Shown: positions 8,780-17,253 of the stretch, piece after piece | How positions within the stretch are numbered: position 1 is the stretch's first letter | Layout of the letters: each line of letters starts with the position of its first letter | Source: Massilia sp. BJB1822 | GTDB lineage: Bacteria; Pseudomonadota; Gammaproteobacteria; Burkholderiales; Burkholderiaceae_D | Length of the DNA: 64,000 nt | Assembly (NCBI RefSeq): GCF_013369485.1 | Contig: NZ_JABWEB010000012.1 | Location: forward strand, 106,450 to 170,449 | Direction: 5' to 3' | Notes under the pieces: model-generated | Seen by the model: only the letters and a program-made list of their open reading frames with translations | Database searches by the model: none | What the model was told of the DNA's origin: nothing | Position numbers and translations under genes: made by a program

Positions 8780-11700
8780 AACCATCCAAGTCGCGCCACA
8801 AGCTGCTGATCATCGGCGGCGTGCTGGCCACACTGGCCCTGCTGGCCTTGGCCAACTACCTGGCTGGGGCCATCCTCTTCCTCAGTTTTGGCGAGAATCC
8901 GGCGGGCGCGGAATTCCTTACCATCGAGAGGGCTTACTGGTCTGCCGAGGATGCCGGCACGCTGCGCAAGGTGAAGGCCAGCGCCGGCACGGCCTTCCTG
9001 CTGATCCTGATCGCGCCGGCCAGCCTGGCCTTCCTGCTGCGCAAGGAGGACAGCGATCTGTTTGGCAAGGCGCGCTTCGCCAACCGCGACGACATCCGCC
9101 AGGAAAAGCTGGATGCGCCGAAGGGGGTGGTGATCGGCAAGTTCGAGAACAAGCTGCTGCGCCTGAGCGGCTATGAGTTCGTGCTGCTGGCCGCGCCCAC
9201 CCGTACCGGCAAGGGCGTGGGTTTCTGCATCCCGAATCTGCTGCAGTTCGAGGATTCGGTGGTGGTGCTGGACATCAAGGGCGAGAACTACAATCTCAGC
9301 TCGGAATTCCGGCGGCGCTATATGGGCAACGAGATTATCTACCTGAATCCCTTCTCGGAAGATACGCACCGCTGGAATCCGCTGTCCTATGTGTCGCGCG
9401 ACCCGAACTTCCGCGCCAACGACCTGATGGCGCTGGCCTCCATCGTCTATCCGCCCAACGAGAAAGAGCCGTTCTGGCCCGATTCGGCGCGCAACCTGTT
9501 TGTCGGCCTGGGACTGCTGGTGCTGGAGACGCCGGAACTGCCGACCACCATCGGCGAGATGCTGCGCCAGGCCTCGGGCAAGGGCGAGCCGATCGAAACC
9601 TATCTGGGCAAGGTGCTGACGGCGCGCGCCGCCAGCGACAAGCCGCTGTCGGTATCCTGCCGCGATGCCCTGAATCGCTTCATCGGCGCGGGCGAGACGG
9701 CGCTCAAGGGCATCGTTGCCACGTTCACGGCGGCGCTCACGCCTTTTGCCAACCCCGTCATCGACAAGGCCACCTCGGCCGACGATTTCGACCTGCGCGA
9801 CGTGCGCAAGAAGAAGATGTCGATCTACCTGAATATTCCGGCCGGCGAGGTGCTGCAGGCGGGCTTTATCGTGAATATGTTCTTCTCGCAGCTCATCAAC
9901 GAGAACGTCAAGGAACTGCCGGAACAGAATCCCGACCTGAAATACCAGTGCCTGCTGCTGCTCGACGAGTTCACGGCCATGGGCAAGGTGGCCATCATCG
10001 CCAAGGGTGTCGGCTATATGGCCGGCTACAATATGCGGCTGGCCATCATCATCCAGGATAAGACCCAGCTCGATTCGGTCTATGGCAAGGAAGATGCGCA
10101 CAATATCGTCAGCAATATGGGCGCCGTCATCTACTTCACGCCATCCCAGATCAGCGAGGCCGAAGAGTACTCCAAGATGATCGGCAACGATACGGTCAAC
10201 TCCTACAGCACCCAGCATTCCCAGGGCAGCATGTTCGGGCTGAAGGGGCAGGGCAGTGACAGCAAGACGGCTTCCTACCAGTCGCGCGCCGTGATGCTGC
10301 CGCAGGAGCTGCTCAGCATGAGCAAGGATTCGCAGCTGGTGGTGCGATCCGGCATCCCCGTCATCAAGGCCGACAAGGTCCGCTATTTCAACGATCCCTA
10401 CTTCAAGGAGCGCTTCGAGGCGGTGCCGATGCAGACCGTCTCGATCGGCGGCGAGAAGCGCAAGGTGCCGGTGCCGGTGGCGCGTCCGCGCGGCGACTGG
10501 GCGGCTTACGAGAAGTCGCTGGCCGGCACCGACCATTACATCAAACCCGCTGCGGCGGCCCCGGCGCGCAAGGAAGAAGCGGCGCCGCAACCGGCGAAGG
10601 CAGCGGCTGAGCGAATCGTTCTGCCGCCGCCCGGCGTCAGCGTGGCCAACACCTATGCCGATGCCGCGCTGCGGTATTGGCGTGCCGCCGTGGACATGGG
10701 GCAGGTGGAGTCCAGTGCCGGCATCGTGATCCTGGACCTGGCGCCGGCGCGCGGTCAATTCTGCTGGCAGCTGTTCGCCTGCCTGCAGCGGCGCATCGAC
10801 GAGGAAACCAGCGGCCTGCAGAGCTTCCAGTACATTGCCTGCGCGGCGGGCGCGGAGCAGGAGGAGATGTTGAAATCGGACGCGTATCTCGCCGAACTGG
10901 CGGAGGAGGAAGAGTTCTATGTGGTGCCGCGCGCGGAGCTGCTCACTTCCGCCAGCACCATGTTCGCCGGCCAGCTGGTGGTGGCGGTGGCGCACGATTG
11001 GGCGGCGGCGCTGGCGCAGCCTTGCTACACGCCGGCCGAGGATGACGCCTTCCCTGAACCGCTGGATGCGCTGGCTGCCATGTACCGCGAGCGCATGCCG
11101 GGAGTCGAGGTGGCGTTCCCCGCCGCAGCTGTCGCCAGCCTGGAGGCGCTGCGAACCCTGGGCGAGGGCAATTTCATGCTGCTGGCCTCGGACATTGCGG
11201 TGGACGACGAACGTGCTGTCCGGCTTGGCGCTTTCGCGAACGCGGGCGCATCGGCCTTGCCGGCCAATTATCATGCGCTGGCCTGGCACCTGCGCAGCGC
11301 TGGCGCGGCGGTATGGCAAGAGGTGGGGACGGAAGATACGGCCAGCCTGTTGCTGGCGATTGCAGGCGGGGTGGCGAAAGACGACACCATCCTGCCGGAC
11401 TTGCGCGTCATGCTGGCGGGCGCGCATGCCCTGGGCCGGGACAATACGGTTGCCGGCGCCGAGCAGGGCAACGGTCCGGGCGCGCTGACAAGGCTGAAGC
11501 GCAGCCGGCACGATCCGGTCTGCCTGGAGGGCATGCTGCCCGGCCTGCAGGATGCAGACTGGAAGCTGCCAGCGCCGCAACTGGCGCAGTGGCGCCTGGC
11601 GCTGGAGCAGGTATGGGAAATGTATCTGCCGCAGCAGGAATCGTCAGCCTTCCTGCTTGGCGTGGCGCATACAGCGCTCATGTGCGGCAATCTCGGCGTG

Positions 11701-12492
11701 GCGCGCGAGGCCAGCGATTTCGCAGCGGGGAACGAGACCTGCATGGCCCAGGCCTGGGATATGCAGGCACGCATAGCGGAAAGCAGTGGCCGCAGCGAAG
11801 ATGCGATACGGGTTCTGCGCCGCCTGCTGGAGCGGGAGCCGGAGCATCCATCCGCGCGCGAACGCCTGGCAGTGCTGGAGCAGCGCGTGCTCGAACAGGA
11901 CGCCTTGCCATGGTACAAGCGTAGTCTGGCGCAGAGCGGCTCGCTGTGGCTGGAACCCGCGGGTGCGCAGCACATCGAAGCGCTGGCGGATGCCGGCTGC
12001 GCCCTGGACAGCCTGCAGGAAGACGATATCGTTTGCGCGCTGATGCACGAGCGCTGGGGGCTGGTGGGCGTGGCAGCGCTGACTGGCGTTGCCCGCGGTG
12101 CGCATCTGCATGTCCGCTTGGCGGAAGAGTTCCGTGGCCGCCGCTACAGCGTAAGCGGCGGGCGCGCGCTGCTGCGCATGGCGCGCGTAGCGGCGGGAAT
12201 CAGCGATGTGTTTGCGCTTGCCGAACCGGAGAACACGCGCGCCAAGGGCATGCTGGAAAGGCTCGATTTCCGGCGCCTGGAGACCGATTCCGCGCCGCTG
12301 TACTACGCGGGCGAGGAAACGGACGATGCGCTGGTGCTGCAACGCCTGAATGGCATGGATGCCGGCATTGCCGCGGCGGAGTTGCCGCATGTAGCCGAGC
12401 TGGCGCAGCCTGAACCAACCATGGCGCAGGACGAAGTGGCGGAGGTGGCCGAAGAGACCGAAGAGGCGGAACTGGACGATGTCCATGCCTGA
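8776..12492 (+). CDS. virD4: VirD4 coupling protein fused to methyltransferase-like, TPR and GNAT-like domains
   Basis: 1238 aa, about twice the usual VirD4 length, from an ATG overlapping virB11 and preceded by TTGGAGG. Residues 1-585 are a normal TraG/VirD4 protein: two N-terminal membrane helices, Walker A APTRTGKG (~139-147) and Walker B LLLLDEFTAMG (~392-402). An Ala/Pro/Lys linker (~588-620) follows. Residues ~621-900 contain LDLAPARGQFCW and a Rossmann-like pattern that recalls a degenerate SAM-methyltransferase. About 955-1045 look like TPR helices. About 1089-1199 resemble a GNAT acetyltransferase, with AEPENTRAKGMLERLDF near its end. The C-terminus is acidic. VirD4 selects substrates; the tail could be a recruitment, modification or cargo module. 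The reading frame is continuous. The VirD4 part is certain, while the tail domains are my pattern match. Confidence 0.9.
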   Translation: MKPSKSRHKLLIIGGVLATLALLALANYLAGAILFLSFGENPAGAEFLTIERAYWSAEDAGTLRKVKASAGTAFLLILIAPASLAFLLRKEDSDLFGKARFANRDDIRQEKLDAPKGVVIGKFENKLLRLSGYEFVLLAAPTRTGKGVGFCIPNLLQFEDSVVVLDIKGENYNLSSEFRRRYMGNEIIYLNPFSEDTHRWNPLSYVSRDPNFRANDLMALASIVYPPNEKEPFWPDSARNLFVGLGLLVLETPELPTTIGEMLRQASGKGEPIETYLGKVLTARAASDKPLSVSCRDALNRFIGAGETALKGIVATFTAALTPFANPVIDKATSADDFDLRDVRKKKMSIYLNIPAGEVLQAGFIVNMFFSQLINENVKELPEQNPDLKYQCLLLLDEFTAMGKVAIIAKGVGYMAGYNMRLAIIIQDKTQLDSVYGKEDAHNIVSNMGAVIYFTPSQISEAEEYSKMIGNDTVNSYSTQHSQGSMFGLKGQGSDSKTASYQSRAVMLPQELLSMSKDSQLVVRSGIPVIKADKVRYFNDPYFKERFEAVPMQTVSIGGEKRKVPVPVARPRGDWAAYEKSLAGTDHYIKPAAAAPARKEEAAPQPAKAAAERIVLPPPGVSVANTYADAALRYWRAAVDMGQVESSAGIVILDLAPARGQFCWQLFACLQRRIDEETSGLQSFQYIACAAGAEQEEMLKSDAYLAELAEEEEFYVVPRAELLTSASTMFAGQLVVAVAHDWAAALAQPCYTPAEDDAFPEPLDALAAMYRERMPGVEVAFPAAAVASLEALRTLGEGNFMLLASDIAVDDERAVRLGAFANAGASALPANYHALAWHLRSAGAAVWQEVGTEDTASLLLAIAGGVAKDDTILPDLRVMLAGAHALGRDNTVAGAEQGNGPGALTRLKRSRHDPVCLEGMLPGLQDADWKLPAPQLAQWRLALEQVWEMYLPQQESSAFLLGVAHTALMCGNLGVAREASDFAAGNETCMAQAWDMQARIAESSGRSEDAIRVLRRLLEREPEHPSARERLAVLEQRVLEQDALPWYKRSLAQSGSLWLEPAGAQHIEALADAGCALDSLQEDDIVCALMHERWGLVGVAALTGVARGAHLHVRLAEEFRGRRYSVSGGRALLRMARVAAGISDVFALAEPENTRAKGMLERLDFRRLETDSAPLYYAGEETDDALVLQRLNGMDAGIAAAELPHVAELAQPEPTMAQDEVAEVAEETEEAELDDVHA

Positions 12493-13186
12493 CGCCGCGC
12501 CGTCGGTGCGCGCCCTGCATATCGCCGACGGCACGCTGGAAGCGCTGAAATGGCTGGCGCTGATCGCAATGACGCTGGACCACGTCAATACCTATCTATG
12601 GCAGGGCCGCTGGCCGGCGCTGTACGCCATTGGCCGCCTGGCGATGCCGATGTTTTCCTTTATCCTGGCATACCGCCTGGCGCAGCCGGAAGCGCTGGCG
12701 CGCGGCCTGCCGCGCCGCGTCGTCTTGCGGCTCGCCGCCGCCGGCATCTGCGCCGCCCCTCTATGTTGCTGGCTGACGCAGCGCGAGTCTGGCTGGTGGC
12801 CGCTGAATATCATGTTCACCCTCGGCGTGGCCGCCACCATTGCGTGGCTGGCCGGCCTGGGCGGAAAATGGCGTCCGATCCTGGCACTGGCGCTCTTCGT
12901 GTTTTGCGGGCCGCTGCTGGACTTCTGGTGGTTCGGCCTTGCCTGTTTTCTCGGCGCCTGGCATTTCTGCCGCCGCCCAAATCCCTTCTCCCTGCTGGCC
13001 TGGCTGGCGGGATGCGCCAGCCTGTATGCGATCAACGGTAATCATTGGGCTTTGGCCGCGGCGCCGCTGATTGCGGCCAGTCCCTTCCTTTCGCTGCGCC
13101 TGCCGCGCGCGCGCTACTTCTTCTACGTCTACTACCCGGCCCATCTCGCCGTTCTTCTGCTGCTGCGCGCCACCGGCCTGGCATAG
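12479..13186 (+). CDS. traX: TraX-like membrane acetyltransferase (pilin acetylation)
   Basis: 235 aa, highly hydrophobic, with about seven to eight membrane segments. The opening LKWLALIAMTLDHVNTYL and the following IGRLAMPMFSFILAYRLA match the TraX family (F-pilin N-acetylation protein; the LDH motif and GRLAFP-type segment are its hallmarks). It begins inside the end of virD4 (14-base overlap), with AGGCGG at 12465-12470, so it belongs to the T4SS operon. Its likely substrate is the VirB2 pilin at the window start. TraX-like proteins also occur outside conjugation systems, but the location argues for pilin modification here. Confidence 0.82.
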   Translation: MSMPDAAPSVRALHIADGTLEALKWLALIAMTLDHVNTYLWQGRWPALYAIGRLAMPMFSFILAYRLAQPEALARGLPRRVVLRLAAAGICAAPLCCWLTQRESGWWPLNIMFTLGVAATIAWLAGLGGKWRPILALALFVFCGPLLDFWWFGLACFLGAWHFCRRPNPFSLLAWLAGCASLYAINGNHWALAAAPLIAASPFLSLRLPRARYFFYVYYPAHLAVLLLLRATGLA

Positions 13187-13311
13187 CGGATGCGGCGGCG
13201 CTGACCGTCATTCCCCAGTCACATTCAAATGCTAAGGTGAAAACTCTGTTTCTTCACCCTGGGCGATCATGGGCAAGGCCGTATTTCCGCGTCTGGTTCG
13301 CCATAGCGACC

Positions 13312-13875
13312 ATGCATACTGATCTGAACGAGTGGTTTGTGCGGGAAGTGCTGCCATTGGAAGGGGCGTTGATGCGCTACCTGCGGCGCAATAGCCGCGA
13401 CCCTGGCGAGTTGCCCGACCTGCGGCAGGAAGTCTATGTGCGGGTGTATGAGGCGGCACGCCAGCGCATGCCGGAGCTGACCACCGCCTTTGTTTTTGCT
13501 ACGGCGCGCAACCTACTGATTGACCGCGCGCGGCGTGCTCAGATAGTATCGATCGAGACGGTCGCGGAGCTGGAGCTGCCGGAGACCGCCGGCGACGATC
13601 TGACGCCGGAGCGGCACGCCAGCGGACGCGGCGAGCTGCGTCTGCTGCAGGCGGCGCTGGAGGAACTGCCGCCGCGCTGCCAGGAAGTGGTCCGGCTGCG
13701 CAAGATCGAGGGCATGTCGCAGCGCGAGGTGGCCGAGCAGCTGGGAATTCAGGAAGACACTGTGGAAAAACAGATCGCCAAAGGCATGCGCGCCTTGGCC
13801 GACGCCTTGCTGCTGAAAGGCGTGGCGCTGGGCTTGCGCGCGGCGAAGGCGGCTTTGCGGCGCAAGGGTGGATGA
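13312..13875 (+). CDS. ECF RNA polymerase sigma factor, FecI type
   Basis: 187 aa from ATG 13312, chosen because region 2 begins right after it. The protein has sigma region 2 (about 10-75, with ELPDLRQEVYVRVYEAAR) and region 4 (about 115-165, with LPPRCQEVVRLRKIEGMSQREVAEQLG). It is followed by fecR with an ATGA overlap and then by a TonB receptor with an STN domain. In this architecture the receptor signals ligand through FecR to release the sigma factor, which then drives the receptor operon. Upstream, GGTGAA and TTCACC (13236-13258) form a small inverted repeat of unknown meaning. Confidence 0.92.
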   Translation: MHTDLNEWFVREVLPLEGALMRYLRRNSRDPGELPDLRQEVYVRVYEAARQRMPELTTAFVFATARNLLIDRARRAQIVSIETVAELELPETAGDDLTPERHASGRGELRLLQAALEELPPRCQEVVRLRKIEGMSQREVAEQLGIQEDTVEKQIAKGMRALADALLLKGVALGLRAAKAALRRKGG

Positions 13876-14822
13876 GGATGGGGACGGCACAGATAATAGA
13901 AGAGCAGGCTGCCGCCTGGCTGGCGCGGCGCGACCGCGGCGACTGGGGCGCGGTACAGGAGTGGGAACTGGAAAACTGGCTGCTGCAGGCAACGGCGCAT
14001 AGGGTCGCTTTCCTGCGCCTGGAAAGCATATGGCGGCGCGCCGATGCGCTGGACGCGCTGGCGCCGGCGCCGCAGGCACTGCCATCCGCGCGCCCGGCTA
14101 TGCCCGACCGGTTCGGCTACTGGCGCGCCGCCGCCGGCCTGGCACTGGCCAGCGGTCTGGCGCTGATGGCGGCATCGCTGCTGCAAGGCGAAAGCCCGCA
14201 AGTGTATGCCACCCGCCTTGGCGAGAACAAGACGGTGGCCCTGGCCGAAGGTTCGCGCATCACGCTGAACACGGCCACGCAGCTGCGCGCCAGCATGGCC
14301 GCCGACAAGCGCATGGTCTGGCTCGACAGCGGCGAAGCCTTCTTCGACGTGGCTCCCGACAGCACGCGCCCCTTTGTGATCGAGGCGGGCGTGGGCCGCA
14401 TCACGGTGCTCGGCACGCGCTTTTCGGTGCGGCGCGAGGCCGGCAAGGTCAGCGTGCTGGTGGCCGAAGGCAAGGTGCGCGTGCGCCAGGACGGCAAGGA
14501 GGTTGTCCTGAGCGGCAATGGCACGGCGGCTTTGGATAAAGGCGGCATTGCGCAAAGCCAGGTATCGCCGGAACAGATGCGCGGCCGCCTTGGCTGGCGC
14601 GAAGGGCGCCTGATCCTGGACCAGATGCCGCTGGCGCAGGCCGCAGCGGAATTCAACCGCTATAACAACCGCAAGATCGTGATTGCCGATCCTGAGGTTG
14701 CCGCCATCAAGGTTGGCGGCAGTTTTTCTCCCACCAATGTGGATGGCTTCACGCATTTGCTGGAGCTGGGCTTCGGCCTGCGCGCCGAACGGGCGGGCGA
14801 GAAAATAAATATATCGCGCTAG
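13872..14822 (+). CDS. FecR-type anti-sigma factor / signal transducer
   Basis: 316 aa, overlapping the sigma gene by ATGA. An N-terminal cytoplasmic DUF4880-like segment (about 5-65, with the W-L-x-x-H-R-V-A-F-x-R-L-E pattern) would hold the sigma factor. One membrane helix lies at about 85-105. The periplasmic FecR domain (about 110-210) includes RLGENKTVALAEGSRITLNT and GEAFFDVAPD. The C-terminal STN-like segment (about 235-315, NRYNNRKIVIADPEV) would contact the receptor's signalling domain. This is the standard FecR arrangement. Confidence 0.93.
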   Translation: MRMGTAQIIEEQAAAWLARRDRGDWGAVQEWELENWLLQATAHRVAFLRLESIWRRADALDALAPAPQALPSARPAMPDRFGYWRAAAGLALASGLALMAASLLQGESPQVYATRLGENKTVALAEGSRITLNTATQLRASMAADKRMVWLDSGEAFFDVAPDSTRPFVIEAGVGRITVLGTRFSVRREAGKVSVLVAEGKVRVRQDGKEVVLSGNGTAALDKGGIAQSQVSPEQMRGRLGWREGRLILDQMPLAQAAAEFNRYNNRKIVIADPEVAAIKVGGSFSPTNVDGFTHLLELGFGLRAERAGEKINISR

Positions 14823-14850
14823 CGTACCGGATTGCCGCGCCAGTTTCGTC

Positions 14851-14889
14851 TCAATCAGCAGGAAGACTATTTTGCAACCTGCCGATTGA
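14851..14889 (+). promoter_or_regulatory. Inverted repeat directly before the TonB receptor start
   Basis: TCAATCAGCAGG (14851-14862) pairs with CCTGCCGATTGA (14878-14889) over 12 bases with one mismatch, leaving a 15-base loop. The right arm runs into the GAGGA ribosome site (14888-14892) of the receptor gene starting at 14896. A hairpin here could dampen receptor translation relative to the sigma/anti-sigma genes, or be the remains of a transcription attenuator or operator. No T-tract follows, so it is not a simple terminator. Confidence 0.45.
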
Positions 14890-14895
14890 GGAATC

Positions 14896-17253
14896 ATGAA
14901 CAAGGCTTATCCAAAACTGACTGGCGCGCTCTGTGCCGTAACGGTCTGCTTCGCCGCCCAGGCGCAAACCAGTGAACTGAATATTCCGCCCGGCCGCCTG
15001 AAAGCGGCATTGGATATGTATGCCGCGCAGACCGGCGTGCAGCTGCTGTATAGCGAGGACGATGTCAAGGAGCGCAGCACGGCTGGCATACAAAGGGCCG
15101 CCACGCCCGAGGAAGCGCTAGCCGTGCTGCTGCGCGGCAGCGGTCTGGAAATGCGGCGCGACGGCAATGCCGTCGTCATCTTTCGCGCAGCGCGCGACAG
15201 CGCCGCAGCGCGGGAAGAACCGGCACAGTTGACCAGCGTGACGGTGACGGCGCAGAAACGCGCCCAGTCGGCGCAAAGCGTGCCGATCGCCATTACCGCG
15301 CTGTCGGGCAAAAGCATCGAGACGCATCGCGTGCAAAGCCTGCAGGATCTGGCGCGCCTGACGCCGGGGCTGACCGTGGCGGCTTTCAGCCAGGCCAATC
15401 CCACGGTGGCTATCCGTGGCGTGAGCAATACCTTCTCGCAGATCGGCGTCAACAAACCGGTTGGCATCTTTGTCGACGATGTTTTCATTCCGCGCAACAG
15501 CGCCGCCAGTTTCGAGCTGTATGACCTGGATTCCATCGCCGTCCTGAAAGGGCCCCAGGGTACGCTCTTCGGCCGCAATGTCAGCGGCGGCGCGATTGTC
15601 ATCAATTCGCGCCAGCCCAACCCGGAGCAGCGCGAGATCGAGGCAGAAGCCACGGCCGGAAAATACGGCGAGCGCCAATTGAAAGGCCTGCTCAACCAGC
15701 CCCTGAACGAGCATGCCGCCGTCAAGCTCTCTGCCAACCTGCGCCAGCGCGATGGTCTGGGCCGCGACCGGCTCACCGGCCGCGAGCAGGACGATATCGA
15801 CAGCCGCAACCTGCGTCTGCAAGCGATGTTCCGCCTGGCCCCTGAGCTGAATGCGACACTCGGCGCCGACTACAGCGAAGACCGCAATGGCGGCCGCACC
15901 CTGTCTTCCGATACCCTGGGCGACGACGGCGACCCGCGCACCTCCGAGCTGGGCGTGGAGCAGCGCTTTGCGCGCATCATTTCCGGCGTCTCGGCCAAGA
16001 TGGTGTGGAAGGCGGCGGGCGGCGAAGTGACTTCGATAACGGCGCTGCGCAAATCGCAGTCGGGCGAGGATTACTCCGGCGTTGGCGCGCACTACAGCTT
16101 TCTCGCCAGCGGCAGCCAGAGCCTCACGCGCGATGCCGACCAGTTGCGCACCTTCTCGCAGGAGCTGCGCTACGCCAGTCCGAAATGGCAGGCCGGCGAT
16201 TTCGTGACCGGCATCTATTATTCGAACGAAGACGGCGCGCGCCAACTGGCGGTGCGCGGCCTGGCGGCAAAGAGCGGCGCTCTGGCCAGTTCCACGCTGG
16301 CCGATCAGCAGGTCGACAGCCGCAGCCTGGCCGTGTTTGCCGATGGCGTGCTGCATCTGGGCGACGCCTTAGACCTGACCGCAGGCGCGCGCTATACGCG
16401 CGACCGCAAGAGCGCCAGCCTGCGCCGCAGCGACCTGGTACGGCCGGCCAATGATTTCAGCGTCGGCGGCCTGGATGCCGAGTGGAAGGAGTTCACGCCG
16501 CGCCTGGTGCTGAGCTGGCGCCCGCTGTCCGGCATGATGGCCTATGCCAGCGCCACGCGCGGCTTTACCTCGGGCGGGTTCAACGCGGACGCCAGCAGCG
16601 CGGCAGCATTCCGCACCGCCTTCGATCCGGAAACCGTGACCAGCCACGAGGCAGGCCTGAAGTCCCAGTGGCTGAACAACCGCCTGCGCCTGAATGCGGC
16701 GGTGTTCCGCATGAAGTACAGCGACAAGCAGGAACTGGTGAACAATACCCAGACCGGCATCCTCACCATCGTCAACGCCGCCAAGGCCACGGTGGAGGGC
16801 GCGGAAGTGGAGCTGGCCTACAAGGCGGCGCGCTGGCTGGACCTGTCGGCCAGCTATGGCTATCTGGACGGCCGCTACGACCGCTTTGTGGCGGGCGCCA
16901 TCAACTACAGCGGCAATCCGCTGTCGAACTCCCCGCGCAAGCAGGCCGCGCTGGCCGCCAATTTCAGTTATCCGCTGGGCGATGCGGGCTATCTGACCGG
17001 CGCCGCCAGCTATGCCTGGAAGGGCAGCTATAACACCGGCGCCGCCAATGATCCCAATCTGCAATTGCCGGGCTTTGGCCTGTTCAACCTGAGTGCGGGC
17101 ATCGAAGCGCCCGACCGCAGCTGGCGCCTGCTGGCCTGGGTTAAGAACGCGAACAACACCAGCTATCTGCTGACCCGTTCGACGCAGGTGGTGCGGGCGC
17201 GCTATATGGGCGAGCCGCGCACCTTCGGTCTGACCCTGAGCCGGCACTTCTGA
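14896..17253 (+). CDS. TonB-dependent outer-membrane receptor with STN signalling domain
   Basis: 785 aa. Signal peptide ~1-23. Residues ~30-95 are a secretin/TonB N-terminal (STN) domain, GRLKAALDMYAAQTGVQLLY, which talks to FecR. The plug follows (about 105-225), with VTVTAQKRAQSAQSVPIAITAL and the VLKGPQGTLFGRNVSGGAIV motif. A beta barrel ends in the canonical terminal Phe (TLSRHF). The SVPIAITALSG plug type is common in large, poorly defined receptor families of Alphaproteobacteria and Betaproteobacteria, so the ligand cannot be named. The neighbouring FecIR pair and the co-transcribed MBL-fold gene suggest that a regulated nutrient is taken up and processed. Confidence 0.93.
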   Translation: MNKAYPKLTGALCAVTVCFAAQAQTSELNIPPGRLKAALDMYAAQTGVQLLYSEDDVKERSTAGIQRAATPEEALAVLLRGSGLEMRRDGNAVVIFRAARDSAAAREEPAQLTSVTVTAQKRAQSAQSVPIAITALSGKSIETHRVQSLQDLARLTPGLTVAAFSQANPTVAIRGVSNTFSQIGVNKPVGIFVDDVFIPRNSAASFELYDLDSIAVLKGPQGTLFGRNVSGGAIVINSRQPNPEQREIEAEATAGKYGERQLKGLLNQPLNEHAAVKLSANLRQRDGLGRDRLTGREQDDIDSRNLRLQAMFRLAPELNATLGADYSEDRNGGRTLSSDTLGDDGDPRTSELGVEQRFARIISGVSAKMVWKAAGGEVTSITALRKSQSGEDYSGVGAHYSFLASGSQSLTRDADQLRTFSQELRYASPKWQAGDFVTGIYYSNEDGARQLAVRGLAAKSGALASSTLADQQVDSRSLAVFADGVLHLGDALDLTAGARYTRDRKSASLRRSDLVRPANDFSVGGLDAEWKEFTPRLVLSWRPLSGMMAYASATRGFTSGGFNADASSAAAFRTAFDPETVTSHEAGLKSQWLNNRLRLNAAVFRMKYSDKQELVNNTQTGILTIVNAAKATVEGAEVELAYKAARWLDLSASYGYLDGRYDRFVAGAINYSGNPLSNSPRKQAALAANFSYPLGDAGYLTGAASYAWKGSYNTGAANDPNLQLPGFGLFNLSAGIEAPDRSWRLLAWVKNANNTSYLLTRSTQVVRARYMGEPRTFGLTLSRHF

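Noticed and set aside
8743..11580. Very long open frame (945 codons) on the minus strand opposite virD4
   Set aside because: It is the antisense shadow of a GC-rich gene; its translation is Arg/His/Gln-rich with no domain pattern, and virD4 is certain on the other strand.
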